From a virus: 26,527 bases of DNA. This document shows, in pieces, positions 23,201 through 26,527 of the stretch (its first letter is position 1; every line of letters starts with the position of its first letter). Where the stretch lies: the IMG/VR virus record IMGVR_UViG_3300017962_000093, positions 1 to 26,527 of that record, one strand, 5' to 3'. A program made the position numbers and the translations under genes. Below the pieces are notes generated by a model. That model saw only the letters and a list, made by a program, of their open reading frames with translations. It was not told the DNA's origin and searched no databases.

Positions 23201-26123
23201 TTTGCGTACAACTCACTTTAGAGTTAAATTTGATAGAGTAACTGGCACGTTCTTTATTACCACACTTGAGGAAACAGAAACATTCTTAGGAAGTGGTAGT
23301 AGATATACATATAAATTAAAATGGCCAGCAGATGTGCGAACAGATAAAGTAAAAGTTACAGTTGGTGATGACGAAATATTACCAAGTAGATATACTATTG
23401 AAAATATAGATGATAACATAGGCAGATCGCATCAAAGAAAAATTGCTGTTATTACATTTGAAACACCTCCTGCGAATAATAAAACTATTACAGTTGAATA
23501 CAGAAAAGATGTTAGTTTATTAACAGCCGCAGATAGAATTAATTTATTCTATGATCCAACTACAGGTATGGTTGCTAATGATTTAGGACAATTACTTGAT
23601 GGTATTGATTACGGTGGTGTACAAGTTAAGAGTTTTGACTTTGGCGGCGGCTCTGGTTGGAGTGCTGATGAATGGTTTACATCTGCTTATGACACATATG
23701 ATAATACCTATGAAGATGAAGTATTTAGAATCAGTGACGATAGTACAAAAGTTTATGACTTTGCTAAACCACTTGAACAAGGTATTGTTTATAATGTATA
23801 TAAAAACGGTATAAGAATTGATGATCCTAATTTTGATACAAGTCCATCAAATCCAGATGCAATTATACCAAGTATTACAGGCGCAGGTCAAACTGGATTT
23901 ATTTTAACTGATGACGGAACTTCAGTTGAGTCAACAGTAATTAAATTTGATGAAGAAGTAGTTACTACGCAAAGCGGTGATGTAATTGTTATTCGTAAAA
24001 ATACTTCCGACGGATCATTTATTCCTGACCCAAGAGCATACGATACTATTGTTACTGGCGGCGATCTTGCATATTCTTCTGCAACAGGTATTAATCCAGA
24101 AGATATAAACATTGATGGCGACGGATTTGTTACACAAACTACAAGCAAAGGACCAGAAGAACTTGTACCAGGACAAATTCTTGATACATTAGATATCAAG
24201 GTTTACGATAGAGTTGGCTCTGGTGGAAGTATTATTGAAAGTGTATCTTATATCGGAGATGGCACAACAGATAAATTTAAGTTCGACGGGTTACCTCAAA
24301 GTAAACAAGCAATCTTTGTTAAAATTGATAATGTAATTGTTTACAATTACACCGTTAACTATAAAACAAAAGAGTTAACATTTAATTCTGCTCCTGCAAA
24401 TAACTCACAGATTAATATTATTACAATGAGCGGCAATGGTGAAGCGATCCTTGATATGGACACATTTGAAGGTGATGGTTCAACATTAATGTTTGTAACA
24501 AGAGTTGATTGGAGAGAAGATCTTAATAGTATTGTTACAGTTAATGGGGAAAAGGTAAACTATATTTTAGAAACAACTGATAGTTCATACGATACTGCAA
24601 ATAAAGTTGTTATTAGTTTTGGTGCACCACCTGCAGAAAACTCAGTAATTAACTTTGCAATTTATGCAAGTGAAGCACAGACATTTAGTGAAATTACCAC
24701 GGATAATTTAGTTGCAGATGGAAGTAGTGCATCATATCAACTAAGCATAACACCGTTTAGTAGTTTACCTGCAAGTCACAATATTATTGTTAAAGTGGGC
24801 GATGATATTCTTAATGCAGGTTACAATGAAAAATTCACAATTGATAATAGAGTAGAATATCAATTACGTAACTGGCAACAGCCAGGAGGTACACTTGGTG
24901 CTGACGATATTGTTGTTGTACTTAATGGCAGACAATTAACTTATACATCAGACTTTATTTTCCGTCCAGCGAATTCAAGTGTTGAAATTTTTGAGAACGT
25001 TGCTCAACCAGGTGACATACTTGAAATTTACGTAACAACAGACGGTGAATATACTATAAGTGGAAACACATTAACACTAACAAATATTCCTGCAGAAGAT
25101 ACACCGATCAAAGTTACACACTTTAGTAAACACGATGTTCAACAAATTGATCGTAAAAATTATGATATTGTTACAAGAACTACATTAAACTTTGAAAGTG
25201 CTGGCGAGATTGAATACAATCATTTACTTGCTGGATTAATTAGATTACAAAGACCAACTATTGATGCAGAATATGTTTGGATCATTGTTAATGGTAGATT
25301 ACAAACACCGAGTGTGGACTATAAAGTAACCAATGATAGATTGTTTGTACGCATGGCTCAGCCATTAAATGAAAACGATATTATTGAAGTAATTCAGTTT
25401 GCTGAAGACGGTCCAACTGTTGCTAAGTTTGGATTTAGACAATTTAAAGATATGTTAAATAGAACAGTTTACAAACGATTAGGTGACATAAACAGTTATA
25501 GATTAGCAAAAGACTTAAAACCGTTCGATAAAGAAATTTTAGTTGACGATGCAACTACTATGTTTGTACCTGATAAGTTTACAAATACACCAGGTGTACT
25601 TTTTGTTAATGGCGAACGTATTGAATATATGGTAAAAGATGGTAACAGTTTACAACAGTTACGCAGAGGTACAATGGGTACTGGAGTTAAAGATATCCAT
25701 AATATCGGAGATCAGTTATTTGACCAAGGATTCCAGCAAACTGTACCGTATCAAGATCAAACATTAGTAAACACATATAACGGCGACGGTATAACTAATA
25801 CCTTTAACTTAGACTGGGAACCAAATAGTGTTAACGAGTTTGAAGTTTTTGTTGGTGGAAAACGCTTGAGAAAACAAGCAATTCCTGTATTTGACCCAAC
25901 AGTAGATCAAGATTCTCCTGAAGGTGATGTAACAGCACCAGCAGAGTTTAGTATCAGTTTCCCTAATATACTAACTATAGCAACAGCACCAGCAGACGGT
26001 GTCCGCATTACAGTTATTAGAAAAATTGGTAAAGTATGGAATGAACCAGGAAAAACCTTAGGTAAGACAGAAAATGCGATTGCACAGTTCTTAAGAGCAG
26101 AAGAGGTTGACTTACCTAAATAA
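11217..26123 (+). CDS. Giant multidomain baseplate or tail structural protein (gp7/gp8 position)
   Basis: 4968 residues with no interruption. The opening (LPRYFRTSPNKKFLTSTLDQ, then a YYAWNPHIDWDKFVNFREYY segment) and several later blocks resemble, from memory, a large structural protein family of marine T4-like phages. Visible architecture: cupredoxin-like domain at 196-330; W-R-N-W-x-H motif near 441-450; helical insert at 880-945; carbohydrate-binding-like modules at 1477-1523, 1735-1781, 2240-2283 and 2853-2899; FG-GAP-like segments at 2147-2238 and 2925-3154; duplicated modules at 2320-2499 and 2530-2756; GSGY-type repeats near 3540-3620 and 3912-3995; repeated beta-sandwich domains from about 4000 to the end. 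T4 has gp7 (1032 residues, wedge initiator) and gp8 at this place, so a wedge-initiator role fused to peripheral receptor-binding parts is a reasonable inference. ATG overlaps the gp6 stop, with AGGA eleven bases upstream. No signal peptide or membrane segment is seen. Confidence 0.75.
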   Translation: MANDNDQNEFPISPDGENEKRTSLSHLPRYFRTSPNKKFLTSTLDQLIQPGVVEKLNSYYGRKNAKAFTADDNYVGDVSKQREDYQLEPATVIKDDVNNVTFYKDYNDYINQLRSFGNNNPDHSKINAQEYYAWNPHIDWDKFVNFREYYWLPSGPQVLSIFGQSKEVVSTFKVSLEENDDNVAYKFTPTGLTQNPTLKLYKGQTYIFEIDTPGHPIAFATNRAFTPGQAIITETVEGVLAPGKFEAEIYDSDGYDTGEYIVEPVEGGITGFTEGDNISTLYTDGVESATVFVEKGTLKFTVPLDAPDKLFYISKNDVNTSGMILMYNILENTEINVEEEILQKKTYTTRTDVDLSNGMLVEFLGQVTPAKYGEGTWYVEGVGESIKLINKTDLEITGEYSANLFVPFDSENFDKLPFGQALNYPKDKDYITINRAAIDGNQWTRHNRWFHRETIEAVAKANGTSLDLDQSTRAKRPIIEFDAGLRLYNFGSKFKSNVDLIDDKTNDVFSIIEGSIGYNVDGVDLIEGQRILFTADPDIRVNGRIYKVTFINQLGTRQIALQEETDTEPQENETVLVKNGIENQGKIYWYNGNRWIKAQEKIRANQAPKFNLYDSTDTSFDTYNSNSFVGNKIFSYKEGSGAVDSELGFPLSYRNIENSGDIVFNFDLLTEEFTYQVGQQNFTENTDTATLRKYTDLDTYENVSGWKKAISDSKQKVIRQYVVAGQKNNFAIDVYNRSGDLNELEVKVFVNNERRTDWEINRQDGVAYVTFNSNLNRDDNLILHCTSEADKNDNGYYEFPINLEHNPLNDNISNFTYGEVADHVTTIIENVEGFEGKYPGSSNLRNLGQLSEYGTKFVQHSGPITLSSYHITNKNYNAVKALRFARKEYAKFKRAALQIANELGVDGNARYLVDEIIKKWQSEKSKQTAFYWTDMIGNGASKKRSFTVVDSGNKFYSLTNPFSLKTVSAKAVYVYLNDNQLLHNRDYIFTDEGFIQITDKVDLTVGSVVDIYEYESTDASYIPPTPTKLGLWPLHIPEIFVDNTYQTPQTVIKGHDGSIIKAYGDYRDDIILELEKRIYNNVKVSYDRDIFDIDSFIGHPSRDTGFDREDLNDIIITDFVDWLAVAGDPDYTDTGFYDRSNSFTWNYSFMTDPDGNPLPGFWRGIYKDYLGTDSPHTTPWKILGYIDKPDWWETVYGPAPYTKENLILWEDLQEGRVREPNKPIRYRPNYARKNLLNLIPVNTQGKLLSPYEAGYAQGLILPQTNTNFVFGDEAPTETAWRRGSEYPFAYITAWLIHQPAKVMGLGFDRSRIERNAAGDLVYKGNNKRIRLEDLIFPNTTDSDVRITTAGIVNYIFNYINADVTKLNEEYSEEIKNIKVQLGFKVGGFSTKDKFRLILDSRTPNNKGNVFVPEENYDLFLNTSSPIDTVSYSGVIVEKRPAGYLIKGYDKSKPYFDYYKHIERARDPVINVGGVSEAFLEWQAGQRYQQNQIVRLGNEFFRVKVSGTFDTFNEDNFTKLVELPIEGGKEAVLRRNFETDVSKLNYGTLFRTPQAVVDFLLGYGKYLEDQGFNFTKFNKNIETIENWELSAREFLFWTTQNWNSGALLTLSPSAVNLQFNRDYAVVDNIFDNFYDYTLLKADGQKLQEDFANTIRSSQNEFGLTLKNTADGIYFVKLPLVQKEHVCLLDNTTVFNDTIYNPGPGYRQARIRVLGYRSTEWNGSVNIPGFTLDSVNVVDWKENTDYKIADVVYYKTRYYSAKYKIPGSQTFNEDDWYLLNEKPSNELIPNFDYKANQFADFYDLDTDNFDSEQQRLAQHLIGYQKRTYLENIINDDVSQYKFYQGFIQDKGTINSLEKLFDALSNTENSSLEFFEDWAFKVGQYGASESFEEVEFEIDQSKFRLSPQPFQLVQTIDPLDTDLVYRYTPVNVYSKPPKYNHKPFPTKYIDEDESYIKTAGYVSQDDIDYRVTNYDDILDLDLNTVEIGQYIWVAKKEQTWDVLRQTETDMKVKSIINSDSSKSIEIKTRKAPDVEPGDIIGVLGIGPKQNRFYKVLRKSLDVIYAQTTGEVEDAEEADGFILKLISSRVSTLNDVNSKITRDNYSTQERVWVDHDENDRWTVVENTNSHSIAQQIYNGTVEGSLGTDKRVFGTSISANTNNTSIVVGSPAPINSVDGNGNAIPGRVDIHFRAGENINLVLSQSLDAPTNLFDDIQSFGRSTAISSDGKWIFVGIPYASNVKTKYRGQFASSAVYEKDEIVKYTNQYWKAKNIIEPTDPSLDFQSFSSHIRHLISTYDEQTQVYDNIYYILRGNFLFQEEQTDHVLIRAPRLAYVATTPGDTLELFWNDINTRYPSGVAPFNGNSTLSKAFFDGNHTIADKIDDILLVDNTQAIPSVGETISSSTAVGIVAFAYTTGDNRTLIYVRDANGDFESEGTLFVGDISIGAFERAVEQDDPALGGWWKIDVGLFYESVATIETKPYLVIQDVIQEGISRTPNYYENVLRITDDSNSPTVTSYIESLTYTGDNGDEIADRWVFRAPRSLDSNLVVGEKVNFFFNEYRNADNLLQDPAVIGSNITHDYLNNNEHTIADLWDGWIEVNLTNFDDRGSPTPGDPDYNPNYGNPFIPVVGDIVQDNDTLATAEVAAIEKTFNDLRVWVKNKTGTWKLGLNNGAISSMSIVGGSQGVGVLRLVGTTDTVNLQSSTAGWIVVIDRGENIPRGTTRTLQGFEYWVYKSILLEGIARDANPPSKTNNDWQRVYNIPADEDGTSSGLQKQGAFAIYLRNASNFFTLQGVYVTPDFEANRYLGSDIKIVSHTNNTYSAYVLSKGNATFDQPGRITIFNWTAGDGWKLGADENYRGDFVSTVTYFEGEYVKFGNTVYQAKTNLIPGLFNLSNWEEVSTGVDLNGFLPNDTGFIVGTDSAIETENLYEFGTQFDVSFTGDVLATIVKYGDAIDSSIATRKLIIYRKSLLGHYVFDQMIDAPYADINYGDSLTVSTDGKFIAVGAPNYTDAYSNQGTVFIYEQLNGKFEQVQHLTGPKGLPNEKFGSVVRYDNDRIVVHSAGGDLFSNTNFDDGTTVFDNGTTRFSSTLVDTGEVFVFELLGNRYVYSDKLEYANRKTLYFGRTMLIKNNHIYVSLPQFKRDGNDSAGTVLDYRVKLNTRLWERKRNARPLVDVQKIKGITIYNKDTKTVEEYLDYIDPIQGKIAGPAEVELSFKVSYDPATYSVAEVNTVNKDETNFTASEMTGKLWWDTDAVRFINPYSNTGNIFNVSNTMNSLFPGTEIEIYEWVESTLTPEEWDAQADSEEGLANGISGKTKYGMNAYSVKRVYDEPAQKFTSYYYYWVRNKKTIPDAPGRTISASDVQELIRDPSGQGYKYISLLNNNEWTAHNLESTIRGLSTILKFSYWTIDNTEKNIHNQYSIITNGLETSLPKSDFEKKWFDSLIGYDEQGREVPDRFLGEKERYGILNSPRQTMFVNRVEALKQLVERTNSVLIKNVLVDDFDLSDLETNDPIPTLASRRYDIQIDTNDELQFVAVGRVRPATLSATIQDGKILRVDITDPGRGYKTVPTVSFVTGTGEGADVQLEINNVGSVVNATVIDSGRNYQQNDLVIVRKFTVLTTVDSSYANKWSLYEYVGGLEPWNRVASQRFDVSPYWSYADWYAEGYNNLTKADFIIDETYELESLDDSFGDIVKINTVGSGGWLLLRKIDDQRNVDYTVNYETIGRENATIQLSNSIYDYADELTGYDSFGYDDSAFDLQPVDELRIILKTLRDKIFIDNLAIHYNELFFAQMRYILSEQSFVDWMFKTSFVKAKHNIGKLRKDITFNNDFLESYEAYAKEVKPYKTKIREYLSTYENQDNSQTMVTDFDLPASYSEKEGKIIPQNAIVYNDELRVASDVINSYPYKHWVDNASFEIKDVTIFDAGSGYENAPAVEFVGGGGSGAKATAYVGGGKITEIKIDNPGSGYLSAPKIILNGNVADGGKVAKVSAVIGNTNLRTTHFRVKFDRVTGTFFITTLEETETFLGSGSRYTYKLKWPADVRTDKVKVTVGDDEILPSRYTIENIDDNIGRSHQRKIAVITFETPPANNKTITVEYRKDVSLLTAADRINLFYDPTTGMVANDLGQLLDGIDYGGVQVKSFDFGGGSGWSADEWFTSAYDTYDNTYEDEVFRISDDSTKVYDFAKPLEQGIVYNVYKNGIRIDDPNFDTSPSNPDAIIPSITGAGQTGFILTDDGTSVESTVIKFDEEVVTTQSGDVIVIRKNTSDGSFIPDPRAYDTIVTGGDLAYSSATGINPEDINIDGDGFVTQTTSKGPEELVPGQILDTLDIKVYDRVGSGGSIIESVSYIGDGTTDKFKFDGLPQSKQAIFVKIDNVIVYNYTVNYKTKELTFNSAPANNSQINIITMSGNGEAILDMDTFEGDGSTLMFVTRVDWREDLNSIVTVNGEKVNYILETTDSSYDTANKVVISFGAPPAENSVINFAIYASEAQTFSEITTDNLVADGSSASYQLSITPFSSLPASHNIIVKVGDDILNAGYNEKFTIDNRVEYQLRNWQQPGGTLGADDIVVVLNGRQLTYTSDFIFRPANSSVEIFENVAQPGDILEIYVTTDGEYTISGNTLTLTNIPAEDTPIKVTHFSKHDVQQIDRKNYDIVTRTTLNFESAGEIEYNHLLAGLIRLQRPTIDAEYVWIIVNGRLQTPSVDYKVTNDRLFVRMAQPLNENDIIEVIQFAEDGPTVAKFGFRQFKDMLNRTVYKRLGDINSYRLAKDLKPFDKEILVDDATTMFVPDKFTNTPGVLFVNGERIEYMVKDGNSLQQLRRGTMGTGVKDIHNIGDQLFDQGFQQTVPYQDQTLVNTYNGDGITNTFNLDWEPNSVNEFEVFVGGKRLRKQAIPVFDPTVDQDSPEGDVTAPAEFSISFPNILTIATAPADGVRITVIRKIGKVWNEPGKTLGKTENAIAQFLRAEEVDLPK
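18174..18713 (+). repeat. Internal protein duplication, copy A (residues 2320-2499 of the giant protein)
   Basis: Copy A begins HVLIRAPRL, continues through GDTLELFWND and FFDGNHTIADKIDDILLVD, then VGETISSSTAVG, and ends near RTPNYYENV. The order of these blocks matches copy B. The relation is visible at protein level only; the DNA has diverged. Confidence 0.6.
18804..19484 (+). repeat. Internal protein duplication, copy B (residues 2530-2756 of the giant protein)
   Basis: Copy B begins DRWVFRAPRSL, continues through GEKVNFFFNEYR and NNNEHTIADLWDGWIEV, then VVGDIVQDNDTLA, and ends near NNDWQRV. The shared RAPR, (N/E)HTIAD, VG(E/D) and closing EGI(S/A)R blocks keep the same order and similar spacing as in copy A, with a longer middle part. 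Confidence 0.6.
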
Positions 26124-26126
26124 ATA
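26119..26126 (+). promoter_or_regulatory. T4-type late promoter box upstream of the last gene
   Basis: AATAAATA followed by C overlaps the stop codon of the giant gene (TAA at 26121-26123). It lies 17 bases before the next ATG, and AGGA at 26133-26136 follows as ribosome binding site. Regulatory and coding information share the same bases here. Confidence 0.72.
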
Positions 26127-26143
26127 CAATGTAGGATAACAAA

Positions 26144-26527
26144 ATGACAGACAACTTATTAGACAAAAACGGAGTATTAGTGCAAGGGCATATTAAGATA
26201 TTTGACCCCGAAACTAAGGAAATATTAATAGATAAACGCAATGCTATTCACTATGAGAATATGAGTATAGCACTTGCTGAGTCTTTGGCTAACGCAGGCC
26301 AAGGATTTGTATACGAAATGGCGTTTGGTAATGGTGGTACAAGTGTTGATCCTACAGGCATTATTACATATCTTACTCCAAATAGCACAGGAACAAATGC
26401 AAGTTTATACAATCAAACATATAAAAAGATTGTAGATGATCAGTCTGTCAATAACGTTGACCCTAACAGAAACAAAATTGAAACACGTCACGTAACAGGT
26501 ACAAATTATACAGATATTATTGTGCAA
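26144..26527 (+). CDS. Virion structural protein, N-terminal fragment (probably baseplate)
   Basis: The window ends after 128 in-frame codons without a stop. The protein starts MTDNLLDKNGVLVQGHIKIF and continues with a DKRNAIHYENMSIALAESLA helix and a YEMAFGNGGTSVDPTGIITY segment. I recognise this N-terminal style from structural proteins that follow the giant gene in marine T4-like phages, but cannot give a T4 gene number; gp8 would fit by position, although no similarity to T4 gp8 is visible in this part. It has its own late promoter, and its ATG follows an AGGA site by seven bases. Confidence 0.65.
   Translation, partial: MTDNLLDKNGVLVQGHIKIFDPETKEILIDKRNAIHYENMSIALAESLANAGQGFVYEMAFGNGGTSVDPTGIITYLTPNSTGTNASLYNQTYKKIVDDQSVNNVDPNRNKIETRHVTGTNYTDIIVQ

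Noticed and set aside
23888-24199. Minus-strand 103-codon frame opposite the giant gene
   Set aside because: Ser/Val/Pro-rich antisense translation typical of a shadow frame; no start signals.

Overview
This AT-rich window (roughly two thirds A+T by eye) is part of the genome of a T4-like contractile-tailed phage. Its gene set and protein styles resemble marine T4-like myoviruses such as cyanophages and pelagiphages. The host cannot be fixed from the sequence. I see no tRNA, rRNA, CRISPR array, transposon or integrase, and no gene-free stretch longer than 300 bases.

Left block (1-1957, minus strand): the first 13 codons of gp46 (SbcC-like), then gp47 (SbcD/Mre11-like nuclease), then gp55, the late-transcription sigma factor. 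gp47 and gp55 are each preceded by a sigma-70-type promoter with a 17-base spacer (TTGACT/TACAAT and TTGACA/TATAAT). These genes are therefore probably read by the host polymerase before late transcription starts. The beginning of gp55 is in doubt: codon usage and a good ribosome binding site support a different frame from the one that carries the sigma domain.

Right block (2026 to the end, plus strand): a baseplate module in the order gp48 (tube cap), gp53 (wedge), an 860-residue probable hub protein, gp5 (spike without lysozyme), gp25 (wedge), gp6 (wedge, enlarged), a giant 4968-residue protein, and the start of another structural gene. Three junctions overlap as TAATG (gp48/gp53, hub/gp5, gp6/giant). 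Four T4-type late promoter boxes (AATAAATA three times, TATAAATA once) stand exactly where the chain of close-packed genes breaks: before gp48, gp25, gp6 and the last gene.

The parts form one circuit. gp55, made early from the left block, is the sigma factor expected to recognise the late boxes that drive the baseplate genes to its right. The switch point is the 1958-2025 divergent region, where the -35 box of the leftward gp55 promoter shares two bases with the rightward late box.

The most unusual object is the giant protein, 56 percent of the window. It sits where T4 has gp7 and gp8, and it combines a conserved wedge-like scaffold with a cupredoxin-like domain, four carbohydrate-binding-like modules, propeller-like FG-GAP segments, a roughly 200-residue internal duplication, GSGY-type repeats and a long C-terminal run of beta-sandwich repeats.
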